A DNA stretch of 11,659 nucleotides from Patescibacteria group bacterium (lineage in GTDB: Bacteria; Patescibacteriota; Minisyncoccia; UBA9983), in contig JAHIER010000014.1 of the NCBI GenBank assembly GCA_018901555.1, positions 1 through 11,659 on the forward strand. The letters are read 5' to 3'. The notes beneath the pieces are model-generated. The model did not search any database. It saw nothing but the letters and a program-made list of their open reading frames with translations, and had not been told where the DNA came from. Position numbers and translations under genes: made by a program. Below are positions 4,933-11,346 of the stretch, in pieces; position 1 is the first letter of the stretch; each line of letters begins with the position of its first letter.

Positions 4933-7375
4933 TAAAATAATAGTCAGCAGTATTTCTAATGAAATGAAAGATTCTTATCTGGACTATGCCATGTCTGTGA
5001 TTGTTAGCCGAGCCCTGCCAGATGTTCGCGACGGCCTTAAGCCGGTTCATCGTAGGATTCTTTATACCATGCATCAAATGGGCTTGAGTCATTCTGCCAA
5101 ATTTAAAAAATCTGCGGCTGTGGTTGGAGATGCTTTGGGAAATTATCACCCGCACGGCGATGCCGCTCTTTATGAAGCTATGGCTAGAATGGCGCAGGAT
5201 TTTAGAATGCGCTATCCGTTAGTTGATGGTCAAGGAAACTGGGGATCAATTGATGGCGATGCGCCGGCCGCTTACCGTTATACTGAAGCCCGTATGACTG
5301 CTTTGTCTGGCGAAGTTTTGAGAGATATAGAAAAAGATACTGTAGATTTCAGGCCTAATTATGATAATAGATTGAAAGAACCTATTATTTTGCCCAGCGT
5401 GGTTCCTCAACTTTTAATAAATGGAACTTTGGGTATTGCTGTTGGTATGGCCACTGACATTCCGCCTCATAATCTTGGCGAAGTAATTGATGCCACTATT
5501 TATTATTCTGATAATCCTTCAGCTTCAACTGAAAATTTGATGCAATTTGTTAAGGGTCCTGATTTTCCAACTGGCGGATTAATTTTTAATCCCAAAGATA
5601 TTCATCATGCTTATGCTTCAGGACGGGGAAGTATTATTACTAGAGGAGAAGCTGAAATTATTGAAACTAAAAAGGGCGGGTTTCAAATTGTTATTAATTC
5701 TATAACTTATCAAACTAATAAAGCCGAAATGATTATAAAAATGGCAGAATTAGTTCATGAGAAAAAATTGGAAGGCATCAGAGATATTCGCGATGAATCA
5801 GATCGGGAGGGTTTAAGAATAGTTATTGAATTAAAATCAGGCGTTAATCCTCAAAAAGTTTTAAATTATCTTTACAAGCATACTGATTTAGAAAAAGCCT
5901 ATCATTTTAATATGATTGGTTTAGTTGATAATGGTTTACAACCTCAGCTTTTGCGGTTAAAAGATTTAATTAATTATTTTATTGAACATAGAAAAGTTGT
6001 AGTTGAAAGAAGGACGCGTTTTGATTTGAATCGCGCGTTAGAAAGAGCCCATATTCTTGAAGGATTGAAAAAGGCGCTTGATCATATTGATGCTATTATT
6101 AAAACAATTAAAGCTTCTGCTGATAAAGAAATTGCTCATAAAAAATTAATAGAGAAGTTTAAATTTTCAGATAAGCAGGCAACAGCTATTTTGGAAATGA
6201 AATTGCAGACTTTAGCTGGTTTGGAAAGGCAAAAAATTGAAGATGAATTAAAAGAAAAATTAAAACTTATTAAAGACCTGCGAGCTATTCTGGCTGATCC
6301 AAAGAAAATTTTAAAAATTATTAAAGATGAATTGATTGAAATAAAAAATAAATATGGCGATGAACGCAAAACTAAAATTGTCGGCAAGGTAGCGCAAATT
6401 ATTTCTACTGAAGATTTAATTCCTGAAAAAGAGGAGGTAATGGTTTTGACCAAGGGTGGCTATGTTAAACGCACCGATCCTTCTCAGTATAAGGCGCAGA
6501 AAAGAGGAGGTATGGGCGTGGTTGATATTAATACCAAAGAAGAAGATTTTGTTAATATTTTTATTACTGCAAATACTCATGACGACCTGCTATTTTTCAG
6601 CGACAAGGGCAAGGCTTATCAGATAAAAATGTATGATTTGCCAGAAGGTAAACGGGCCACTAAGGGCAAATCAATTGTTAATTTTATTTCTATTTCTTCG
6701 GAAGAAAAAATAACCTCTGTTTTGGTTTTTCCGAAAAACTTGGAGACTAAGTCTTCACTTGGAGACTCAGTCTCCAAGTTGGTAATGATTACCAGAAAAG
6801 GTATAATAAAGAAAGTAGAAATAGAGAGTTTTAAAGATGTGCGTAGAAATGGAATTGTGGCCATAAGATTGGAAAAGAATGACGAATTGAAGTTTGCCGA
6901 ACTGGTTTCTAAGGGTGATTATATTATTTTTGCCAGCAAAAAGGGTCAGTCAATTAATTTCAAGGAATCAGATGTTAGAACAATGGGCAGAACAGCTGGC
7001 GGAGTCAGGGGAATGAAATTAAAATCAGAAGATGAACTAGTGGGAGCTGAAATTATTAAGCCCAAAGACAAGGCGCAATTTTTGATGACTATGAGCGAAA
7101 AAGGTTTTGGAAAAAGAACTGATATAAAAAATTATCGATTGCAGAAACGAGGCGGTTCGGGAATTAAAACTTCCAAGATTACTCCAAAAACTGGACCATT
7201 AATGATTGCCAAAGTAATAAATCCGGAATTTCAAGAGGTCATCGCTATTTCTCAGAAAGGGCAGGTTATCAGAATTTCAATTTCTGAAATTCCAATCCTA
7301 GGCAGACAAACTCAAGGAGTAAGAATTATGAAGTTAAAAGTAAATGATTTAATAGCATCGTTAACATGTTTGTAG
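4910..7375 (+). CDS. gyrA: DNA gyrase subunit A
   Basis: GyrA is the DNA-breaking and wrapping subunit of the A2B2 gyrase that introduces negative supercoils using ATP from GyrB. The 821-residue length is normal. In order: the N-terminal winged-helix/tower region begins at DSYLDYAMSVIVSRALPDVR (about 21), the quinolone-pocket helix is HPHGDAALYEAMARMAQDF (80-98), the catalytic tyrosine is Tyr124 in RYTEARM, and the coiled coil spans about 360-490. The C-terminal beta-pinwheel starts near 500 with the GyrA box QKRGGMG (530-536); a second box-like QKRGGSG lies at 745-751. The GyrA box argues for gyrase over topoisomerase IV ParC. The residue matching E. coli Ser83 is Ala85, and that matching Asp87 is Glu89. 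Residues 611-624 are encoded by a REP-like palindrome and look like an in-frame insertion between pinwheel strands. The start overlaps the preceding gene by 23 bases. Confidence 0.97.
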   Translation: MKKEEANNKIIVSSISNEMKDSYLDYAMSVIVSRALPDVRDGLKPVHRRILYTMHQMGLSHSAKFKKSAAVVGDALGNYHPHGDAALYEAMARMAQDFRMRYPLVDGQGNWGSIDGDAPAAYRYTEARMTALSGEVLRDIEKDTVDFRPNYDNRLKEPIILPSVVPQLLINGTLGIAVGMATDIPPHNLGEVIDATIYYSDNPSASTENLMQFVKGPDFPTGGLIFNPKDIHHAYASGRGSIITRGEAEIIETKKGGFQIVINSITYQTNKAEMIIKMAELVHEKKLEGIRDIRDESDREGLRIVIELKSGVNPQKVLNYLYKHTDLEKAYHFNMIGLVDNGLQPQLLRLKDLINYFIEHRKVVVERRTRFDLNRALERAHILEGLKKALDHIDAIIKTIKASADKEIAHKKLIEKFKFSDKQATAILEMKLQTLAGLERQKIEDELKEKLKLIKDLRAILADPKKILKIIKDELIEIKNKYGDERKTKIVGKVAQIISTEDLIPEKEEVMVLTKGGYVKRTDPSQYKAQKRGGMGVVDINTKEEDFVNIFITANTHDDLLFFSDKGKAYQIKMYDLPEGKRATKGKSIVNFISISSEEKITSVLVFPKNLETKSSLGDSVSKLVMITRKGIIKKVEIESFKDVRRNGIVAIRLEKNDELKFAELVSKGDYIIFASKKGQSINFKESDVRTMGRTAGGVRGMKLKSEDELVGAEIIKPKDKAQFLMTMSEKGFGKRTDIKNYRLQKRGGSGIKTSKITPKTGPLMIAKVINPEFQEVIAISQKGQVIRISISEIPILGRQTQGVRIMKLKVNDLIASLTCL
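6738..6780. repeat. REP-like palindrome pair inserted in frame in gyrA
   Basis: A perfect palindrome with 10-base arm ACTTGGAGAC (6757-6766), loop TCA and exact complementary arm (6770-6779) lies in the gyrA coding sequence. Directly before it, 6738-6755 holds a decayed partial unit with the same left arm, a TAA loop (out of gyrA's reading frame) and only the start of the right arm. The 10-3-10 layout equals that of the intergenic REP-like copies, but the arm sequence is different. The reading frame stays open across it. Confidence 0.8.
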
Positions 7376-7381
7376 AGTAAG

Positions 7382-7426
7382 AACCGACTTACGATGTCGG
7401 TTCAAAACCGACATCGTAAGTCGGTT
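7382..7426. repeat. 45-bp perfect hairpin between gyrA and the methyltransferase
   Basis: A 21-base arm (7382-7402) and its exact complement (7406-7426) enclose the loop CAA. Each arm itself begins AACCGAC and ends GTCGGTT, so the whole is two short inverted units facing each other. No T-run follows on either strand, so it does not look like a terminator. It starts six bases after the gyrA stop and ends ten bases before the next ATG. It may be a REPIN-like double repeat or an mRNA-processing or attenuating stem. Confidence 0.85.
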
Positions 7427-7436
7427 AAAAATTATT

Positions 7437-7967
7437 ATGGCTTTTGTAAGACCAGAAGAAGTAATAAAACAAATAGGTATTGAGCCGGGAATGGTGGTGG
7501 CGGATTTTGGCGCCGGTTCCGGTCATTATTCTATTGCCGCCGCTAAAATAGTAAGAAATACCGGCAAGGTTTATTCTGTTGATATTCAAAAAGAACTTTT
7601 AGGCGCTATCAAATCTACTGCCAATTTAAATAATCTTTCCAATGTTGAAATTGTTTGGTCTGATTTAGAATCACGCGAAGGATCGCGTCTAGCTGATAAT
7701 TCTGTGAATGTTATAATAATTTCAAATATTTTATTTCAAGTTGAAAATAAAGAAGTTTTATTAAAAGAAGCAATACGAATTCTTAAAGAAGATGGCAAGT
7801 TGGCTGTTATTGAATGGGAAAAAGAAAAAAGCAAAATGGGTCCGCCGCTAGAAAAGCGTATAAGTAAAAATGAATGCCAGGAAATTTTTAAAAATATAGG
7901 ATTCAATTTAAAAAAAGAATTTACAGCCGGAGAAAATCATTACGGACTAATTTTTATTAAAAGATGA
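7437..7967 (+). CDS. Class I SAM-dependent methyltransferase, substrate unknown
   Basis: A 176-residue Rossmann-fold methyltransferase. Motif I is VVADFGAGSGHY (20-31), which binds the methionine part of S-adenosylmethionine. The acidic end of strand 2 is in KVYSVDIQ (Asp49), an acidic position follows in VEIVWSDLE (Asp76), and motif IV-like NVIIISNILFQV (91-102) precedes the helix and strand EAIRILKEDGKLAVIEW. This pattern resembles UbiE/Methyltransf_11-type small-molecule or lipid methyltransferases, but no substrate domain is present. Most of the protein is the catalytic core, so the substrate cannot be read. The start follows the 45-bp hairpin; the TGA stop overlaps the ATG of the next gene (ATGA), so the two are probably translationally coupled. 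No Shine-Dalgarno is present. Confidence 0.88.
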   Translation: MAFVRPEEVIKQIGIEPGMVVADFGAGSGHYSIAAAKIVRNTGKVYSVDIQKELLGAIKSTANLNNLSNVEIVWSDLESREGSRLADNSVNVIIISNILFQVENKEVLLKEAIRILKEDGKLAVIEWEKEKSKMGPPLEKRISKNECQEIFKNIGFNLKKEFTAGENHYGLIFIKR

Positions 7968-9259
7968 CTAGATTTCAAATAATTGTAACATCAATATTAA
8001 TAGCAATGGCGGTTATAGCCATATTAATGTTTGTCGGTGTTATCCCGGGATTTAATATAACTGGCGGAGAAAATGAGGTTAAAGCAGTTTTGTGGGGGAC
8101 TTTTTCTGATGAAAAAATAAGACCATTTATTTCAAAATTTAATGAGGAAAATTTGGGCAGTTTTTCCATAACCTATGCAGAGAAAAATCCAGAAACATAT
8201 AAAGAGGAATTGGTTAATGCCATGGCTAGCGGCAATCCTCCTGATTTGTGGTTTATAACGCAGGATATGATTCTTGAATTCAAGGATAAAATTTACAGCA
8301 TTCCATTCCAGTCGTTTTCAGAGCGAACTTTCAAAGATACTTTTATTGATTCCAGTTATCTTTTTATTGATAAAAATGAAAGTTTAATTACAGCTTTGCC
8401 ATGTCTTGTTGATCCTTTGGTTTTATATTGGAACCGTGATTTATTTTCTTCTGCTGGAATTGCTCGTTCACCTCAATCATGGGATGAATTTTTGTCAGCA
8501 GTGCCTAAACTTACAAAATTTGATCAGGCTGGCAATATTGTTCAGTCAGGAGCAGCTTTGGGTATTTTTGATAATGTTAAAAATGCCAAAGAAATATTAT
8601 CTATGATGGTTTTGCAAACAGGCAATTCTATTGTTGATCCGGAAACTTTTAAAGTGATTTGGAAAGATCAAGGCGATGCGCCATTAAGTCCCATTGAAAG
8701 TTCTCTTAGATTTTTTACTGAATTTTCTGACCCCAAAAAAGTTTCTTATTCATGGAATCGTTCTATAAATAATTCCACAGATTATTTTTCTTTTGGTTCT
8801 TTGGCTATGTATTTTGGATTTGCAGGAGAAATGGATGACATTAAAGAAAAAAATCCTCATATTGATTTTGATATAACCGAAGTTCCGCAGATAAAAGGCG
8901 GTAATATAAAAACGACCTTTGGAAAAGTTTATGGTCTGGCAATTTCTAATGGCTCTCCAAATAAGACTATTATTTTTCCTTTAATTTCTGCCCTTATTAG
9001 CAAAAACTATAATAAAATTCTTGCTGAAACTTTGTTTTTAGCGCCGGCCAGAAGAGATGTTTTATTTGAAGGAAGCAACGATTCAATTATGGGTCTTTTT
9101 TATAAAGCTGCTATAACTGCTCGGTCTTGGCTTGAACCTAATCCACAACTGGTTTATAATATTTTTGAGAAAATGGTAAAATCAGTAGAGACAGGAAAGT
9201 TGAAAATTTCCGACGCGGTTATTAATGCCACAAAGGAATTGGGAGCATTATATAAATAA
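7964..9259 (+). CDS. Membrane-anchored extracellular solute-binding protein
   Basis: A 431-residue periplasmic-binding-type protein of the family that serves sugar ABC importers (SBP_bac_1 type). An N-terminal hydrophobic span at about residues 5-27 is not followed by a lipobox cysteine, so the protein is probably held by an uncleaved anchor. Family-like features are VKAVLWGTFSDEKIRPFISKFNEEN (first lobe), the segment ASGNPPDLWFI (88-98), the hinge-like ALPCLVDPLVLYWNRDLFSSAGI (about 143-165) with PQSWDEF, and GSLAMYFGFAGEM in the second lobe. No permease or ATPase gene lies in the window; instead four pilin-like genes follow, the first only four bases downstream. Its start overlaps the methyltransferase stop. 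The ligand is unknown. The family call is good; a role in classical ABC uptake is not supported by the context. Confidence 0.85.
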   Translation: MTRFQIIVTSILIAMAVIAILMFVGVIPGFNITGGENEVKAVLWGTFSDEKIRPFISKFNEENLGSFSITYAEKNPETYKEELVNAMASGNPPDLWFITQDMILEFKDKIYSIPFQSFSERTFKDTFIDSSYLFIDKNESLITALPCLVDPLVLYWNRDLFSSAGIARSPQSWDEFLSAVPKLTKFDQAGNIVQSGAALGIFDNVKNAKEILSMMVLQTGNSIVDPETFKVIWKDQGDAPLSPIESSLRFFTEFSDPKKVSYSWNRSINNSTDYFSFGSLAMYFGFAGEMDDIKEKNPHIDFDITEVPQIKGGNIKTTFGKVYGLAISNGSPNKTIIFPLISALISKNYNKILAETLFLAPARRDVLFEGSNDSIMGLFYKAAITARSWLEPNPQLVYNIFEKMVKSVETGKLKISDAVINATKELGALYK

Positions 9260-9263
9260 AATT

Positions 9264-9635
9264 ATGAAAAGTATAAAAATAATTTTACCTTTATTAATAT
9301 TAATCCCTGTTATTGTTTCTGCCGCTGGAATTGTGCCTTGCAATGGCATTGATTGCACTGTTTGCGATTTAGCAGCGGGCATTAAAAAAGTTATTGATGT
9401 CTTGCTTAAAGATATTGCTTTTCCTTTAACAGTTATTGTTTTTCTCTACGGCGGTTTTATGTTAATAATTTCTCGCGGATCGGAAAATAATTTAAATAAA
9501 GGAAGAAAAGCGCTTTGGTCAGCTTTTTGGGGAATTTTAATCGCTTTTGGAGCTTGGCTTATTATAGATTTAATTTTAGGAAATTTAATAGCGCCTGGGT
9601 ATATTCCAATGTGGAATCAATTTCCAGGATGCTAG
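9264..9635 (+). CDS. TrbC/VirB2-like pilin protein 1, cysteine-bearing
   Basis: A 123-residue protein from the ATG at 9264, four bases after the solute-binding protein stop; an earlier in-frame ATG at 9225 lies inside that gene and would put hydrophilic residues ahead of an otherwise clean signal peptide. The signal peptide is MKSIKIILPLLILIPVIVSAA (cleavage likely after SAA, residues 19-21). The mature part starts GIVPCNGIDCTVC with Cys26, Cys31 and Cys34, then has two membrane spans (about 45-67 and 83-107). They are separated by a short polar loop ISRGSENNLNKGRKAL. The tail ends in a cysteine (Cys123). Two spans with a basic loop after a signal peptide is the layout of TrbC/VirB2 pilins. 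It is the first of four such genes. Pilus assembly is inferred, since no assembly ATPase is seen. Confidence 0.8.
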   Translation: MKSIKIILPLLILIPVIVSAAGIVPCNGIDCTVCDLAAGIKKVIDVLLKDIAFPLTVIVFLYGGFMLIISRGSENNLNKGRKALWSAFWGILIAFGAWLIIDLILGNLIAPGYIPMWNQFPGC

Positions 9636-9651
9636 ACGAGTATTAAGTATT

Positions 9652-10041
9652 ATGATAAAAAAAGTTATTCACAGTAAAATATCATTGATAAAGCCAATTT
9701 TTTGGAGTATTATAAGTATAGTTTTAACATTGCCAATAATAACAAAATCTGCTGGCAGTGGTACAACAGGCGGTAATGCTACTATTGATAACCCGCTGGG
9801 CACTACCAGTACTTTTGCTGATCTTATTAGTAAAATAGCCAGCATCGTTTTAAAAATAGGATTTCCCATAGCGGTTATCTTTATAATTTATTCAGGATTT
9901 CTATTTGTCACAGCTAGAGGCAGTGAAGAAAAAATTAAAACAGCTAAAAAGACTTTTACATGGTCAATTATCGGTACAGCTGTTTTACTGGGAGCGGAAA
10001 TATTAGCTTTGGCTATTAAAGCAACTATTGAATCGTTTTAA
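9652..10041 (+). CDS. TrbC/VirB2-like pilin protein 2
   Basis: A 129-residue protein with an N-terminal signal-like segment (basic MIKKVIHSKISLIK, then hydrophobic FWSIISIVLTLPIITKSA, likely cut near residue 34). A Gly/Thr-rich mature start GSGTTGGNATIDNPLG follows. Two spans at about 63-87 and 102-123 flank the loop TARGSEEKIKTAKK, which closely matches the loop of the gene before (RGSE then basic residues). It has no cysteine. It starts 16 bases after pilin 1 and shares its layout, so the two are paralogues in one operon. It has no Shine-Dalgarno. Confidence 0.8.
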   Translation: MIKKVIHSKISLIKPIFWSIISIVLTLPIITKSAGSGTTGGNATIDNPLGTTSTFADLISKIASIVLKIGFPIAVIFIIYSGFLFVTARGSEEKIKTAKKTFTWSIIGTAVLLGAEILALAIKATIESF

Positions 10042-10092
10042 AATTTTCAGGGTCGAAATTTATAAGTAAAAAAATAATTAGTAATAAGTAAT

Positions 10093-10434
10093 ATGAATAA
10101 AATCAAGAAAGTTATTCCGTTATTAGTCGCTTTTTCTCCTGCTATAGCAATGGCTGCTGATATTAATAGTATATTGTCAACTATTCAGGGCATTGTTAAT
10201 ACCATTATCCCGATATTAATGCTTGTTGCATTTGTATTGTTTTTATGGGGTGTGGTTAAGTTTATTTTTGCAGGCGGAGATGAAACCAAAAGAAAGGATG
10301 CTAAGAATTACATTATTTACGGCTTGATTGGCTTGTTTGTTATGGTTGCAGTTTGGGGAATTATAGAAGTGGTAACAAATAGTTTTGGCATTAATACAGG
10401 CGGAACAATTAATTTACCCAATATCAATCCTTAA
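10093..10434 (+). CDS. TrbC/VirB2-like pilin protein 3
   Basis: A 113-residue protein with a clear signal peptide (MNKIKKVIPLLVAFSPAIAMA, cleavage likely after AMA at residue 21). The mature N-terminus is ADINSILSTIQGIVN, then come two spans at about 34-60 and 73-97. The loop between them is FAGGDETKRKDAKNY, with the Gly-Gly and basic cluster typical of this pilin family. The tail NTGGTINLPNINP is polar and exposed. It lies 51 bases after pilin 2, a gap that holds only AT-rich sequence, and six bases before pilin 4. It is the most canonical VirB2-like member here. Confidence 0.85.
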   Translation: MNKIKKVIPLLVAFSPAIAMAADINSILSTIQGIVNTIIPILMLVAFVLFLWGVVKFIFAGGDETKRKDAKNYIIYGLIGLFVMVAVWGIIEVVTNSFGINTGGTINLPNINP

Positions 10435-10440
10435 TCTTAG

Positions 10441-10686
10441 ATGAGCGCCGATCAATTAATCAGCAAGATAACTTCAACCATTGTTAATCCTCTTATTGGG
10501 TTAATGATAGCTATTGCCTTTATGATTTTTATCTGGGGTGTGGTCCAGTTTATAGCCAATGCTGATAATCAGCAAAAAAGAGATGAAGGCAAAAAGCATA
10601 TTTTATGGGGATTAGTTGGTTTACTGATTATGATATCAGTCGGTGGAATTATTCAGGTAATAGCAAGTTTCTTGAATAGTTTGTAA
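10441..10686 (+). CDS. TrbC/VirB2-like pilin protein 4, no signal peptide
   Basis: An 81-residue two-span protein, the shortest of the set. It begins MSADQLISKITSTIVNPLIG and goes directly into span 1 (about 16-38). The loop IANADNQQKRDEGKK is followed by span 2 (54-77). It matches pilin 3 closely in the spans (FIWGVVQFIA against FLWGVVKFIF; ILWGLVGLLIM against IIYGLIGLFVM). It lacks any signal peptide or extended tail, so it corresponds to the mature core of pilin 3. It starts six bases after pilin 3 and is followed by a terminator hairpin 20 bases after its stop. It is probably a recent paralogue; whether it is a structural subunit or a membrane partner is open. Confidence 0.82.
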   Translation: MSADQLISKITSTIVNPLIGLMIAIAFMIFIWGVVQFIANADNQQKRDEGKKHILWGLVGLLIMISVGGIIQVIASFLNSL

Positions 10687-10694
10687 TGAATTAA

Positions 10695-10743
10695 ATAAAA
10701 AACAAAAAAGTCCCGACTACAGTCGGGGCTTTGCGTTTAAAGA
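10695..10743 (+). terminator. Terminator hairpin closing the pilin operon; left copy of a direct repeat
   Basis: Stem 10707-10717 with 10722-10732 (11 pairs, one G-U), loop TACA, preceded by an A-rich tract and followed by TTTGCGTTT. The T-tract on the forward strand is weak; read in reverse it is strong. The whole 49-base unit recurs at 11296-11344 with few changes. Confidence 0.75.
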
Positions 10744-10758
10744 TATCCACATAACTAG

Positions 10759-10787
10759 TTGACACAAAAGTAAGAAAGTAATAAAGT
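10759..10787 (+). promoter_or_regulatory. Promoter of the toxin-antitoxin pair, leaderless
   Basis: A perfect TTGACA (10759-10764), 17 bases of spacer, and TAAAGT (10782-10787, four of six consensus bases). The -10 ends six bases before the ATG at 10794, so the transcript likely starts at the start codon. This is the best promoter in the window. Confidence 0.65.
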
Positions 10788-10793
10788 AAGAAT

Positions 10794-11048
10794 ATGAATA
10801 CTATGATAAAAAAAGTCCAAAAAATAACAAGTAAGGGTCAGATTACTTTGCCGATTTTGTGGCGCAATAAATTTAAAGCCAGCCAGATTTTATTAAAAAC
10901 AAAAGGCGATGTTATTGAAATTTCGTCGATTAATTTAGATAATTTTAAACAATCTGATTATACAGTTTTTGACGCCCTGAGAGACAACAAGGGTAAGGGC
11001 TTGAAAGCCATCGATCTTTTGAAGATTTTAAGAAAAATAGATAATTAA
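10794..11048 (+). CDS. AbrB/MazE-type antitoxin
   Basis: An 84-residue protein with an N-terminal swapped-hairpin AbrB-type DNA-binding domain: VQKITSKGQITLPILWRNKF (residues 8-27) is the standard signature, usually written TSKGQ[IV]T[IL]P. The later part (about 48-84) is predicted to be the toxin-binding tail, with an acidic/aromatic stretch and a basic helix LLKILRKID. It is six bases upstream of a RelE-type gene, so it is read as the antitoxin and autorepressor of that pair. The ATG at 10794 is chosen because the promoter's -10 lies six bases upstream; Met4 (10803) is the alternative. AbrB-type antitoxins more often partner MazF or PIN toxins. Confidence 0.83.
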   Translation: MNTMIKKVQKITSKGQITLPILWRNKFKASQILLKTKGDVIEISSINLDNFKQSDYTVFDALRDNKGKGLKAIDLLKILRKIDN

Positions 11049-11054
11049 ATATTT

Positions 11055-11294
11055 ATGGATGAAATCGAGAAATTATTCAGAAAAATTTCTAAAAAAGACC
11101 GGTCTTTACTTCAAAAAATAATTTTAGATTTATTGAGTAATAGAAAAAATTTTAATGTCAAAAAACTGAAAAACAGCGATTTTTATCGTTTAAGAAAAAG
11201 AAAATTTAGAATAATTTTTCATTATAATTCTCAAAAAGAAATAATCATTGATTCTGTCAGAATTCGCCATGAAGGCACTTACAAAGATTTTTAA
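11055..11294 (+). CDS. RelE/ParE-superfamily toxin
   Basis: A 79-residue basic protein of the RelE superfamily, whose well-known members cleave ribosome-bound mRNA. The helical start MDEIEKLFRKISKKDRSLLQKI leads to VKKLKNSDFYRLRKRKFRIIFHYN (residues 35-58), the typical Leu-Lys / Tyr-Arg-Leu-Arg / Arg-Ile-Ile-Phe run. It ends with IIIDSVRIRHEGTYKDF, where RelE relatives have a His/Tyr-rich C-terminal strand (RIxHRxxxY-like). The Arg and Lys cluster and the late His72 and Tyr76 are the likely active-site residues. It follows the antitoxin by six bases in one transcript and ends at a bidirectional terminator. Target specificity is not readable. Confidence 0.85.
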   Translation: MDEIEKLFRKISKKDRSLLQKIILDLLSNRKNFNVKKLKNSDFYRLRKRKFRIIFHYNSQKEIIIDSVRIRHEGTYKDF

Positions 11295-11295
11295 T

Positions 11296-11344
11296 ATAAA
11301 AAAACAAAAAAGCCCCGACCGTAGTCGGGGCTTTGCGTTTAAAG
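11296..11344. terminator. Bidirectional terminator between the toxin and the reverse-strand gene; right repeat copy
   Basis: A perfect 11-bp stem (11309-11319 with 11324-11334), loop CGTA. The A-rich tract on its left becomes a long T-tract for reverse-strand transcripts, so it suits the gene ending at 11347 best. It also follows the toxin stop at 11294. It differs from the copy at 10695 by one A in the run, one stem base and three loop-side bases. Confidence 0.8.
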
Positions 11345-11346
11345 AA

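Noticed and set aside
7382..7426. The 45-bp hairpin as the gyrA transcription terminator.
   Set aside because: No T-run follows it on the forward strand, and the next gene begins ten bases later with no visible promoter in between.
7673..7688. A small inverted repeat (arm ACGCGA, loop AGGA) inside the methyltransferase gene as another inserted palindrome.
   Set aside because: Arms of only six bases, a four-base loop, and no disruption of the expected fold; it is within what chance can give.
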